Source: an uncultured Lachnospiraceae bacterium (GTDB lineage Bacteria; Bacillota; Clostridia; Lachnospirales; Lachnospiraceae). From it: a stretch of DNA of 64,000 nt. The notes beneath the pieces were generated by a model that ran no database searches, was not told the DNA's origin, and saw nothing but the letters and a program-made list of their open reading frames with translations. The stretch covers positions 62,001-126,000 of the forward strand of contig UQDA01000002.1 in assembly GCA_900539715.1 (NCBI GenBank), in the 5' to 3' direction. The position numbers were made by a program, and so were the translations under genes. Positions 34,147-42,419 of this stretch are shown here, piece by piece (the stretch's first letter is position 1; every line of letters starts with the position of its first letter).

Positions 34147-34818
34147 ATGGCGAATATTTTAGCGATAGATGACGATGCAGACGTGAGGGGACTTCTGACT
34201 TCCGCACTGGAAAGGGACGGACATACGGTGCAGACGCTGGAGTCGGGGAGCGAGGTGACAGACCGGTTGTGTCTGTGGGCGGATTGCATTCTGCTGGACG
34301 TGATGATGCCGGGGGAGGACGGCTTTTGTATCTGCCGGCGCATCCGTGCCATAGCAGATTGTCCGGTCCTGTTTCTGACCGCAAAAACGGAAGAAGCCGA
34401 TGTGATACGCGGGCTTGGAATCGGCGGTGATGATTATCTGACAAAGCCCTTCCGTATTTCGGAGCTTCGCGCCCGGATAAACGCTCACCTGCGCCGGGAA
34501 AAACGGGTTCCTCATAGCCGTATCAGACGGGGGGCGCTGGCTTTTGACCTGAATGAAAAGATGCTTTATCATGAGGAAAAACCGGTCAGGATGACGCGCA
34601 GCGAGTATGCGATATGCGAATATCTGGCAACCAATGCGGGGCAGATTTTTTCCAAGGAACAGATTTATGAGGCTGTGTTCGGATATGAAGGAGAGTCGGA
34701 TGATTCTGTGGTAACGGAGCATATTAAAAATATCCGGGCGAAATTAAGAAATGTCGGATGTGCGCCCATTGAAACAGTATGGGGAGTGGGATATAAATGG
34801 AAAAGGGAAGAAGGATGA
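34147..34818 (+). CDS. OmpR-family response regulator
   Basis: The protein has 223 residues. The receiver domain (about 1-115) has acidic residues D8-D10, the phosphorylated D51 (LLDVMMPGEDG) and K100 (DDYLTKPF). The C-terminal winged helix (about 128-220) ends in the typical VWGVGYKW. It overlaps the sensor kinase gene by 4 bases (ATGA). Targets are unknown; the 134-residue membrane protein gene and its palindrome downstream are candidates. Confidence 0.94.
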   Translation: MANILAIDDDADVRGLLTSALERDGHTVQTLESGSEVTDRLCLWADCILLDVMMPGEDGFCICRRIRAIADCPVLFLTAKTEEADVIRGLGIGGDDYLTKPFRISELRARINAHLRREKRVPHSRIRRGALAFDLNEKMLYHEEKPVRMTRSEYAICEYLATNAGQIFSKEQIYEAVFGYEGESDDSVVTEHIKNIRAKLRNVGCAPIETVWGVGYKWKREEG

Positions 34819-36233
34819 GGCGCAGCCGCAGGGGTCTGGGGTTGAACGGGCTGTTCTGGCGGTATCTTGTCACGACAGGGCTTCTGGCGGGGACACTGTG
34901 TCTGCTTTGGCTTTTTTTATTCAATGTGCTCGTAAATATGGAGTTTGTGATGTCCGCATACACGGCGGCAAGGGCATTGCCGGATACGGAAAAGATGCTG
35001 CGGGCACAGGAAAAGTTTGAACCGGAGGAAATCCCGTTTTTTTACGAATGGGCGCTGGTCGAGGACGGCAGCATCATACAGAGCAGCATGAGTCAAAAGC
35101 AGCTGGAATACGCGTACGATGAGCTGGCAGGATATTCTGCGCCCCACGGATGGCTTTATACGCAGCATTTCCATTTCGTACCGCTTTCGGACGGAAAAAA
35201 GGTGATGCTGGAATACGATTATTCGGTGTGCTATGCCGATCCGAGACTTCAGGAGCTGCTGCCGGATTTTCAGATATGTTATATTGGGGTGCTGCTGGTG
35301 CTTCTGATCCTGCTCATCGTGATGTGCACCGGACATTATACGAGGATTTTGCGGAAGGATACGCAGGCGGTGGCTGCTGCCTGTGCAAAGGGGCGGGCAT
35401 TTCTCAGCTCATCGTGTGAAATGGTGCGGCAGCAGCGTCTGGGGGAGCCGCTGACGGAAACAGCACGGGTAAAGGAGCTTGCAGCAGCCCTTGATACAAT
35501 CGATACGCTCCGTTGTGAGCTGGCGGATTCCCTGAAAGAAAGATGGGCTGCAGAACAGCAAAAAAACGAAACGCTGGCAGCGCTGGCACATGACCTGAAA
35601 ACACCGCTCACCGTTATTCTGGGGAATGCGGACCTGCTTGCGGAAGACGACCTGACCTGTGAGCAAAAGGAGATGACGGAAGCCATCGTGAGAAATGCGG
35701 AGCATGCGGAAGATTATGTGGAGAGTCTGCGTGATATCGCTGCAAGCAGACTTCCGCGACTGTGCAGGATAGAAGTTTCTTTTGGCAGTCTGTTTTTGGA
35801 ATGTGTGCAGCGGGGAATTGACCTGGCGGCGGTGAGGGGACAGACAGTGACGGCAGAAAAGCTGCCGGAGGCTTTGGCAAAAAAAACGATGATGGCAGAA
35901 AAGGACGATGTACTTCGGGCAGTAGAAAATCTGTTGAGCAATGCATCGCGGTTTACTCCGGCAGGCAAAGAAATCACGATCGATGCTGTACTGGAAGGGC
36001 AGATGGCAGGTATCCGGGTGCAGGACAGTGGCCCCGGATTTTCTGCGGAGGCGCTGGCAAAGGCGGGGAAAACCTTTTATACGCAGGACGGCAGCAGACC
36101 AAAGGAAGGGCATATGGGAATGGGACTTTATTTCGTATCGCAGGTTGCCCGGCGGCACGGGGGAAGTCTGGTCCTTGAAAATACGCCGTCAGGAGGCCGG
36201 GCATGTTTGTGGCTGGAGATAAAAACAGATTAG
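34815..36233 (+). CDS. Sensor histidine kinase, partner of the 34147 regulator
   Basis: I start it at ATG 34815, inside an AAGGGAAGAAGG context and overlapping the regulator stop, giving 472 residues; an ATG at 34797 is less well placed. Two membrane helices (about 15-40 and 158-178) bracket an extracytoplasmic sensor of about 115 residues. The phosphorylated H259 lies in ALAHDLKTPLT. The ATPase domain has NLLSNASRF (N box), DSGPGF (G1) and GMGLYFV (G2). The layout resembles small-ligand or antibiotic-sensing kinases, but the signal is unknown. Confidence 0.93.
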   Translation: MRRSRRGLGLNGLFWRYLVTTGLLAGTLCLLWLFLFNVLVNMEFVMSAYTAARALPDTEKMLRAQEKFEPEEIPFFYEWALVEDGSIIQSSMSQKQLEYAYDELAGYSAPHGWLYTQHFHFVPLSDGKKVMLEYDYSVCYADPRLQELLPDFQICYIGVLLVLLILLIVMCTGHYTRILRKDTQAVAAACAKGRAFLSSSCEMVRQQRLGEPLTETARVKELAAALDTIDTLRCELADSLKERWAAEQQKNETLAALAHDLKTPLTVILGNADLLAEDDLTCEQKEMTEAIVRNAEHAEDYVESLRDIAASRLPRLCRIEVSFGSLFLECVQRGIDLAAVRGQTVTAEKLPEALAKKTMMAEKDDVLRAVENLLSNASRFTPAGKEITIDAVLEGQMAGIRVQDSGPGFSAEALAKAGKTFYTQDGSRPKEGHMGMGLYFVSQVARRHGGSLVLENTPSGGRACLWLEIKTD

Positions 36234-36310
36234 AAATAGCTGTCCGTATGCAGAACGGTTCATTTTTGGAGCTTTCCGCTCATATCAATAATTAAGGATT
36301 TTCTGACATA

Positions 36311-36337
36311 GGTTTACATAAAAATATTATGTAAACC
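36311..36337. promoter_or_regulatory. Perfect palindrome upstream of the 36350 gene
   Basis: 11-base arms GGTTTACATAA and TTATGTAAACC flank a 5-base AAATA centre, 12 bases before the start of the next gene. The symmetry suggests an operator or an mRNA hairpin next to the ribosome site. Confidence 0.5.
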
Positions 36338-36349
36338 AAATGAGAGCAT

Positions 36350-36754
36350 ATGACGGATGTGGAACGAAAACTGGAGCTGACCCGTTTTCTGCGGGAAGAG
36401 GACAGAACAAACCGGATGAAGATAAAAACGCGGGAGAATATTCTTTACGGGACGGGAAAGTCCTGCGAACGAGGTAAAGAGCTCCCGCTCATTTATGAAG
36501 GGCATTTGGAAGACGGAGATTTTAAAATGTCTGGGGAAAAGCACCGTTTTCCGGGCTTTGGGATACGTTTTTTTCTGGCGTGCGTATTGCTTGGCGCGGT
36601 CGTTTATCTGGAGCGCAGCGGGACACTTTGGAACAACAGACCGGCGGCAGCAGTCATTTCTGAAGCGATAGGTTCAAATTTTTCTGAGGCGATAGAATCA
36701 AATTTTGGTATTGACACATTGCTCAAAAAGTATTACGATGAGCAGGAAAACTAA
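36350..36754 (+). CDS. Unknown single-pass membrane protein
   Basis: The protein has 134 residues. The first 68 residues are charged and probably cytoplasmic; a membrane helix spans about 69-88 (GFGIRFFLACVLLGAVVYL). The C-terminal extracytoplasmic tail contains a tandem eight-residue repeat, SEAIGSNF followed by SEAIESNF, which is also visible as an imperfect 24-base DNA duplication. No family is recognised. It lies between the two-component system and the glycine riboswitch and may be a target of the former. Confidence 0.65.
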   Translation: MTDVERKLELTRFLREEDRTNRMKIKTRENILYGTGKSCERGKELPLIYEGHLEDGDFKMSGEKHRFPGFGIRFFLACVLLGAVVYLERSGTLWNNRPAAAVISEAIGSNFSEAIESNFGIDTLLKKYYDEQEN

Positions 36755-36764
36755 ATAACGACAA

Positions 36765-36935
36765 AGGAAGTTCTTAGGAAAAGGCATATCTGCCTGCCGA
36801 AGGAGTAACACTCTCAGGCGTCTGATGCTCAGACAGGGACTAAGGATGGATGTGGCTCTGGAGAATCCCGGAAGCGGGTACCGAAGGTGCAAGGCGATTT
36901 TTCGCTGAATCTCTCAGGTAAAAGGACAGAGTGGG
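36765..36935 (+). ncRNA. Tandem glycine riboswitch
   Basis: Two glycine aptamers are recognisable. The first (about 36769-36841) has GCCGAAGGAGTAA and ACTCTCAGG; the second (about 36853-36935) has the classic CTCTGGAGAAT, ACCGAAGGTGCAA and CTCTCAGGTAAAAGGACAGAG regions, with closing stem CTCTG/CAGAG. A terminator follows at 36969, and then an alanine/glycine symporter gene, a known glycine-riboswitch target type. Glycine probably controls read-through into that gene; whether it acts as ON or OFF switch is not visible here. Confidence 0.93.
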
Positions 36936-36968
36936 AAAGATATGGAATAGGTTGGATCATACCCATTT

Positions 36969-37000
36969 TGCCGGAGCAATGTGCATCCGGCACTTTTTTT
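36969..37000 (+). terminator. Terminator of the glycine riboswitch expression platform
   Basis: TGCCGGA (36969-36975) pairs with TCCGGCA (36986-36992), GCA/TGC pairing extends it inward around a bulged A, and seven Ts (36994-37000) follow. It lies 30 bases before the symporter start. Confidence 0.85.
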
Positions 37001-37029
37001 GTCCGGAGAAAGAAAAGGGGTAAAGAAAA

Positions 37030-38421
37030 ATGGAAAAGATACTGACCGATATCGTGACGGCAGTCAACGACGTGCTTTGGAACAAATATTTATTGCTTTT
37101 GTTCCTGCTGCTTGGCAGCGGCATCTATTTTACGTTCCGGACCCGTTTTGTTCAGGTGCGTAAATTTGGAGAAGGAATGCGGATGGTTTTCGGAAATATC
37201 AGCCTGAAGGGAAAAGCTGCCGGAAAAGAAGGAATGAGCTCTTTTCAGGCGCTGTCGACAGCAGTCGCAGCTCAGGTGGGTACCGGAAATATTGCCGGCT
37301 GTGCGTCTGCGCTCGTTTCTGGCGGACCGGGAGCTATATTCTGGATGTGGGTATCCGCCTTTTTCGGAATGGCGACGATTTACGGAGAGGCGGTTCTTGC
37401 GCAGAAATATAAGAGTATAGGGAAAGACGGAGCTGTTTCGGGCGGACCGATATATTACATAAAGGCGGCATTTAAAGGAAAGCTCGGTACCTTTATGGCA
37501 GGATTTTTTGCGGTAGCCATCATCCTTGCCCTCGGATTCATGGGAAATATGGTTCAATCCAATTCGATAGGTGACGCTTTTTATACAGCCTTTGGCATTC
37601 CCAAGCCGGCTGTGGGTATCGCCGTTGCAGCTGTTTCCGCGTTTATTTTTCTGGGCGGCGTCAGACGTATTGCCTCTATCACGGAAAAGCTGGTTCCCGC
37701 AATGGCATGCTTTTATATCATCGGCGCAGTCGCTGCTATCGTGATGAATGCTGAAAATATCCTCCCCGCGCTTCAGTCTATTTTTGTAGGAGCGTTCCAG
37801 CCCCAGGCGGTCATGGGAGGCGCAATAGGCGTCAGTGTAAAAGAGGCGGTCCGGTTCGGTGTTGCACGCGGACTGTTTTCCAATGAGGCGGGTATGGGAT
37901 CCACACCGCATGCACATGCGATGGCAAGGGTTGAAAAACCGCAGGACCAGGGCGCGGTTGCAATGGTCGGCGTATTTATCGATACTTTTGTAGTTCTGAC
38001 AATAACGGCTCTTGTGATATTGACCTCCGGAAAGCTCGGTACAACAGGGGCAGACGGTGAGATGCTGACTGCTACCGCACTGGCTCAGGCTGCATTCAAC
38101 CATTCTTTTGGCGGCTTTGGAAATATATTCGTTGCGGTTTGCCTGCTGTTTTTTGCATTTTCTACTATCATCAGCTGGTATTTCTTTGGAGAAACGAATA
38201 TAAAAGCCCTGTTTAAAGAAAATAAGACGGCGAAGGCGGTCTATGGAGTAATCGCTCTCATTTTTATCATTGTGGGTTCTTTCCAGAAGGTCACGCTCGT
38301 ATGGGATATGTCAGATATGTTCAACGGATTGATGGTAATACCGAATCTGTTGGCGCTTATTGTACTCAGCCGGTTTGTCGTAAGGTTTGCAAAGGATGAG
38401 ACTTACCGCGGAGAAGATTAA
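37030..38421 (+). CDS. Alanine/glycine:cation symporter (AGCS family)
   Basis: The protein has 463 residues and about 11 membrane helices. AGCS signatures include FRTRFVQVRKF near 34, QALSTAVAAQVGTGNIAGCA near 73-92, GGPIYYIKAAF near 139 and FSNEAGMGSTPHAHA near 283. It imports alanine or glycine with Na+ or H+. The riboswitch in its leader senses glycine, which supports glycine as a substrate. No partner gene shares the transcript. Confidence 0.95.
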   Translation: MEKILTDIVTAVNDVLWNKYLLLLFLLLGSGIYFTFRTRFVQVRKFGEGMRMVFGNISLKGKAAGKEGMSSFQALSTAVAAQVGTGNIAGCASALVSGGPGAIFWMWVSAFFGMATIYGEAVLAQKYKSIGKDGAVSGGPIYYIKAAFKGKLGTFMAGFFAVAIILALGFMGNMVQSNSIGDAFYTAFGIPKPAVGIAVAAVSAFIFLGGVRRIASITEKLVPAMACFYIIGAVAAIVMNAENILPALQSIFVGAFQPQAVMGGAIGVSVKEAVRFGVARGLFSNEAGMGSTPHAHAMARVEKPQDQGAVAMVGVFIDTFVVLTITALVILTSGKLGTTGADGEMLTATALAQAAFNHSFGGFGNIFVAVCLLFFAFSTIISWYFFGETNIKALFKENKTAKAVYGVIALIFIIVGSFQKVTLVWDMSDMFNGLMVIPNLLALIVLSRFVVRFAKDETYRGED

Positions 38422-38463
38422 ACTATCAGTGGCCTTTTAATCCATATAATTTCAGGAAAATGG

Positions 38464-38490
38464 TTGACATCTATGGCATCTCATGATAAT
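38464..38490 (+). promoter_or_regulatory. Promoter of the amino acid ABC transporter operon
   Basis: A consensus TTGACA at 38464-38469 is followed by GATAAT at 38485-38490 (15-base spacer) or by a weaker TAATCT two bases further. The start point would lie just before the leader hairpin. Confidence 0.6.
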
Positions 38491-38491
38491 C

Positions 38492-38535
38492 TTATTGCAG
38501 TAGCAATTTATCACGCTAAATCGCTACTGCAATAA
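38492..38535. promoter_or_regulatory. Long inverted repeat in the ABC transporter leader
   Basis: 13-base arms built on ATTGCAGTAGC and GCTACTGCAAT pair perfectly, and after one mismatch five further pairs leave the loop TCACGC. It sits directly after the promoter and about 20 bases before the start codon, without a T-tract. It may be an operator for a repressor or an mRNA hairpin. Confidence 0.6.
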
Positions 38536-38556
38536 AGAATAAGAGGTGAAGATACT

Positions 38557-39447
38557 ATGAAAAGAACGGCGGCATATTTACTGACAGGAATTTTAATTTT
38601 CAGTCTGACCGGCTGTAGCGGACAGGCACAGAAAGTGCAGGAAACATCGGACCAGACGGGGGTTTCGCAGGAAGCGACAGCATCAGAGGCGGAAAAGGAG
38701 ACTGCGGCGCCAGAGAGCGTACAGACTCAGGAAGAAGGGACGCGTCAGTTTGTTATTGGATTTGATGCGGAGTTCCCGCCTTATGGTTATAAGGATGCAA
38801 ACGGGGAATATACAGGATTTGATCTGGAACTGGCTCAGGAAGTATGCAACCGGCTGGGCTGGGAGCTTGTGAAGCAGCCAATTGACTGGGATGCCAAAGA
38901 TATGGAGCTGGATTCCGGTTCCATCGATTGCATTTGGAACGGCTTTACGATGAATGGCAGAGAGGATCAGTATACATTCAGTACTCCGTATGTAGATAAC
39001 AGTCAGGTATTTGTTGTGGCAGAAGCTTCCGGTATTTCGGCATTGTCAGATCTGGCAGGAAAATCGGTCGGCGTACAAAAGGATTCTTCGGCGCTGGCAG
39101 CGCTTGAGGGTGACCAGAAGGCACTCGCGGATACCTTTGCTTCCCTGAATCAGTACGGGGATTACAATACGGCATTTATGGATCTGGAGGCAGGGGCGAT
39201 AGATGCGCTTGCAATCGATATCGGCGTGGCAAGTTATCAGATTTCATCCCGTGACGGCGGCTATTTGATGCTTGAGGAGCAGCTGTCGACCGAACAGTAT
39301 GCCATTGGCTTTAAAAAAGGAAATACACAGCTGAAGGATACGGTAGAAGGTGTTCTTCTGGAAATGGCAGAAGACGGGACTGTAAAAAAGCTCGCGGAGA
39401 AATATGCGGATTACGGTCTTTTGGACAGCCTGTGCCTTGGTAAATAA
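38557..39447 (+). CDS. Polar amino acid ABC transporter, substrate-binding lipoprotein
   Basis: The protein has 296 residues. A lipoprotein signal peptide ends in the lipobox LTGC with Cys20 as the acylated residue; a Glu/Thr/Ser-rich linker (about 25-62) tethers the binding domain. That domain matches the SBP_bac_3 family: IGFDAEFPPYGYKDANGEYTG region near 68-88, GFDLELAQEVCNRLGW, and WNGFTMNGRED. Polar amino acids (for example cystine, glutamine or arginine) are the usual ligands; the exact one is unknown. Permease and ATPase genes follow. Confidence 0.93.
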   Translation: MKRTAAYLLTGILIFSLTGCSGQAQKVQETSDQTGVSQEATASEAEKETAAPESVQTQEEGTRQFVIGFDAEFPPYGYKDANGEYTGFDLELAQEVCNRLGWELVKQPIDWDAKDMELDSGSIDCIWNGFTMNGREDQYTFSTPYVDNSQVFVVAEASGISALSDLAGKSVGVQKDSSALAALEGDQKALADTFASLNQYGDYNTAFMDLEAGAIDALAIDIGVASYQISSRDGGYLMLEEQLSTEQYAIGFKKGNTQLKDTVEGVLLEMAEDGTVKKLAEKYADYGLLDSLCLGK

Positions 39448-39475
39448 TGAACACAACTGAAAAATCCAGGCATTA

Positions 39476-39510
39476 GAGGAAGCCGCGGCGATAGCGGCTT
39501 CCTCCTGCTG
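39476..39510 (+). terminator. Intercistronic hairpin after the binding-protein gene
   Basis: An 11-bp perfect stem (GAGGAAGCCGC / GCGGCTTCCTC) with a 7-base loop lies between the binding protein and the permease. The following CTGCTGTT is T-poor, so it may attenuate transcription or protect the upstream mRNA and so give excess binding protein. Confidence 0.6.
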
Positions 39511-39547
39511 TTACTATCCATTTCAAAATCGATAAAAGGAGGAAACC

Positions 39548-40201
39548 ATGGAACTGTCGACAATGTTAAGGGAACTGGGAGCAGGGATGCTCATCACAAT
39601 GGAGATTTTCGTGCTGACTCTTCTTTTTTCTCTTCCGCTGGGCCTGATACTGTCATTTGGAAGGATGACCCGCTTTCTTCCGCTTCGCTTTTTAACCAAG
39701 ATATATATTTCCGTTATGCGCGGGACGCCGCTCATGCTGCAGCTGATCGTTGTATATTTTGCGCCTTATTATGTGTTTGGAATGAAGATATCCCAAGAAT
39801 ACCGGATGATTGCGGTGATACTGGCATTTGTACTCAATTACGCGGCTTATTTTGCAGAGATTTACCGTTCGGGGATAGAATCCATGCCTGCAGGTCAGTA
39901 TGAGGCGGCTAAAATACTGGGATATTCCAGAGGGCAGACTTTTATGAAAATAATCCTGCCGCAGGTCATTAAGCGTGTTCTTCCGTCCATTACAAACGAA
40001 ATGATAACTCTGGTAAAAGATACGTCTCTGGCATTTGTCATCACTGTGACGGAAATGTTCACCATAGCCAAGCAGATTGCGGCAGCGGAGGCTTCGGTCA
40101 TGCCTTTAATGGCGGCGGGGATATTTTATTATATCTTTAATCTTGTGGTGGCAGTCGGGATGGAACATGTAGAAAAACGTTTGAATTATTACAGAAACTA
40201 G
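39548..40201 (+). CDS. Amino acid ABC transporter permease
   Basis: The protein has 217 residues with about five membrane helices and belongs to the HisM/GlnP family. RGTPLMLQL (near 58-66) and the cytoplasmic EAA-type loop AAKILGYSRGQTFMKIILPQ (about 118-137) are characteristic. It forms the channel for the binding protein upstream and couples to the ATPase encoded 16 bases downstream. The ribosome site AAAGGAGG is strong. Confidence 0.94.
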   Translation: MELSTMLRELGAGMLITMEIFVLTLLFSLPLGLILSFGRMTRFLPLRFLTKIYISVMRGTPLMLQLIVVYFAPYYVFGMKISQEYRMIAVILAFVLNYAAYFAEIYRSGIESMPAGQYEAAKILGYSRGQTFMKIILPQVIKRVLPSITNEMITLVKDTSLAFVITVTEMFTIAKQIAAAEASVMPLMAAGIFYYIFNLVVAVGMEHVEKRLNYYRN

Positions 40202-40217
40202 AACGGGAGGATACGTC

Positions 40218-40982
40218 ATGGAACAGGCTTTTCTAGAGATAAAACATATGAAAAAATCATTTGGCGGACTTGAGGTACTTAAAGATATCTCCCTGTCTGT
40301 GCGGGAAGGAGAGGTCGTTTCCATCATCGGGCCTTCCGGTTCCGGAAAATCAACGCTTCTGCGATGCGCCACCATGCTTGAAAAAATGGACGGCGGGGAG
40401 CTGTCCTATCTGGGGAAAACAGCGGCATATGAAGAGAACGAAAAATGTGTTTATGTTTCCAGAGGAGAACAACGAAAGATACATAAATATTTCGGTCTTG
40501 TTTTTCAAAATTTTAATCTGTTTCCTCATTATACAGTTTTGAAAAATATTATGGATGCCCCGGTCACTGTAGACGGAGTATCAAAAAAAGAAGCGGCAGA
40601 GCGCGCGCGAAAACTTTTGGCGCAATTGGGGCTTTCCGATAAGGAGGACGCTTATCCCTACCAGCTTTCAGGAGGTCAGCAACAACGCGTTTCCATAGCG
40701 AGGGCACTGGCGCTCCAGCCGAAGCTTTTGTTTTTTGACGAGCCGACATCTGCACTGGACCCGGAGCTGACGGGAGAGGTGCTCAAGGTGATACGGCAGC
40801 TTGCGGACGAACAGATGACAATGGTGATCGTGACTCATGAAATGCAGTTTGCCAGAGAAGTTTCAGATCGTGTTATTTTTATGGAACAGGGAAGTATCTG
40901 TCAGGAAGGAACGCCTGATGAGGTATTCGATCATCCGAATGACAGGGTGCGGGAATTTGTCGGCAGGGTCATGGGAAGCTGA
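40218..40982 (+). CDS. Amino acid ABC transporter ATP-binding protein
   Basis: The protein has 254 residues and is a GlnQ/HisP-type ATPase: Walker A GPSGSGKST at 39-47, Q-loop FQNFNLFPH near 96, signature LSGGQQQRVSIARA near 150, Walker B LLFFDEPTSALDPE near 173 and the switch His in VTHEMQFA. The segment between Walker A and the Q-loop is slightly longer than average. It is the last gene of the three-gene transporter operon. Confidence 0.95.
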   Translation: MEQAFLEIKHMKKSFGGLEVLKDISLSVREGEVVSIIGPSGSGKSTLLRCATMLEKMDGGELSYLGKTAAYEENEKCVYVSRGEQRKIHKYFGLVFQNFNLFPHYTVLKNIMDAPVTVDGVSKKEAAERARKLLAQLGLSDKEDAYPYQLSGGQQQRVSIARALALQPKLLFFDEPTSALDPELTGEVLKVIRQLADEQMTMVIVTHEMQFAREVSDRVIFMEQGSICQEGTPDEVFDHPNDRVREFVGRVMGS

Positions 40983-41027
40983 ATCAGAATATGGGAAAGG
41001 AATGGGATACGGGAAAAGGAATTGGAC

Positions 41028-42401
41028 ATGGAACAGATAAAACAGAACAGCAGAAAACAAAAATTTCAAAAAGAAAATGTACGGACGGCTGTGTCGATGG
41101 CATGGCCGTCCATTGTCGAGTCCTTTTTTGCGGCATTTGCAGGGCTTGTTGACTCTTTAATGGTAAGCTCGCTCGGTTCATATGCCGTTGCGGCAGTAGG
41201 GCTCACCACACAGCCCAAATTCATGGGCTTATCCATGTTTTTTGCACTTAATGTTGCGATTTCTGCACTGGTGGCACGAAGACGGGGACAGAACAAGCAG
41301 ACCGAGGCAAACCGGCTTTTGTATACGGCACTGATTTTCCTTGTGTCGGCGGCTATCGGTCTGAGCATTTTGTTTGTGATACTGGCAGATCCTATCATCC
41401 GTCTTTGCGGCTCCACGCCTGAAACGCATGACAGCGCTGTCACTTATTTCAGGATCATCATGGGCGGAATGATATTTAACTGTATTCAGATGGGTATCAA
41501 TTCTGCACAGCGCGGCGCTGGAAATACAAAGATAACAATGCGTACCAATATGACCTCCAATACGATAAACATTATTTTTAACTATTTGCTGATAGGCGGA
41601 CATTTCGGATTTCCTGCGCTCGGAATCCAGGGGGCGGCTTTGGCGACAGTGCTTGGAACAGTGGTGGCAAGCGTCATGAGTATCGCTTCTATTATGAAAA
41701 AAGATGGCTTTATCAGTATACCTTATATTATTGAAAATAAGGTAAGGCCTGCGCTCAGCGCACTGCGCAGTCTGGTCAAAGTCGGCTACAGCGTATTTTT
41801 TGAACAGCTTCTGATGCGGGTGGGCTTTATGATGACTGCATTGATGGCGGCAAATCAGGGAACGGACGCTATGGCAGCCCATCAGGTGGGAATGAATATC
41901 ATGAGTCTTTCCTTTGCTTTCGGAGACGGACTGCAGGCTGCTGCGGTCGCGCTCATCGGCAGAAGCCTTGGTGCCGATGATAAGGAGCTTGCAAAAGAAT
42001 ACGGAAGCATATGCAGAAAATTCGGCGCAGGTATTTCGATATTCCTTGCGGTGTTGTATGTTTTCTCAGCCAGATTTCTGTTCAGCCTCTTCTTTAAAGA
42101 ATCGCATATCGTGGATATCGGCGTAAATATCATGTATGTGATCATTTTGACCGTAATATTCCAGATAAGTCAGGTTATTTACATGGGCTGCCTGCGCGGG
42201 GCAGGAGATACGCTGTATACGGCTGCTGTGTCTACTCTGAGCGTTACGGTCATCCGTACGGTAGTATCTTATCTGTTCGGGTATACGTTCGGATTCGGAA
42301 TTGTCGGTATCTGGCTGGGTGTTTTGGGCGACCAGATGTCCCGGTATCTGTTTGCATCAGTCCGGTTTAAATCCGGGAAATGGACGGAGATAAAAATCTG
42401 A
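41028..42401 (+). CDS. MATE family efflux transporter
   Basis: The protein has 457 residues from ATG 41028, 8 bases after AAAAGGA. It has the 12-helix, two-half MATE layout: AWPSIVESFFAAFAGLVDSLMVSSLG at the first helices (long run abbreviated here to its role), GAGNTKITMRTN near 165 and GCLRGAGDTLYTAA near 388. MATE proteins export cationic drugs or metabolites by Na+ or H+ antiport; the substrate is not predictable. It is 18 bases upstream of the TetM-like gene and probably on the same transcript. Confidence 0.93.
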   Translation: MEQIKQNSRKQKFQKENVRTAVSMAWPSIVESFFAAFAGLVDSLMVSSLGSYAVAAVGLTTQPKFMGLSMFFALNVAISALVARRRGQNKQTEANRLLYTALIFLVSAAIGLSILFVILADPIIRLCGSTPETHDSAVTYFRIIMGGMIFNCIQMGINSAQRGAGNTKITMRTNMTSNTINIIFNYLLIGGHFGFPALGIQGAALATVLGTVVASVMSIASIMKKDGFISIPYIIENKVRPALSALRSLVKVGYSVFFEQLLMRVGFMMTALMAANQGTDAMAAHQVGMNIMSLSFAFGDGLQAAAVALIGRSLGADDKELAKEYGSICRKFGAGISIFLAVLYVFSARFLFSLFFKESHIVDIGVNIMYVIILTVIFQISQVIYMGCLRGAGDTLYTAAVSTLSVTVIRTVVSYLFGYTFGFGIVGIWLGVLGDQMSRYLFASVRFKSGKWTEIKI

Positions 42402-42419
42402 CGGGAAAAGGATGAAAAA

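Noticed and set aside
37090..38103. 337-codon open frame on the minus strand opposite the symporter
   Set aside because: It lies wholly antisense to a well-supported gene, its translation has no domain or hydrophobic pattern, and no ribosome site is present.
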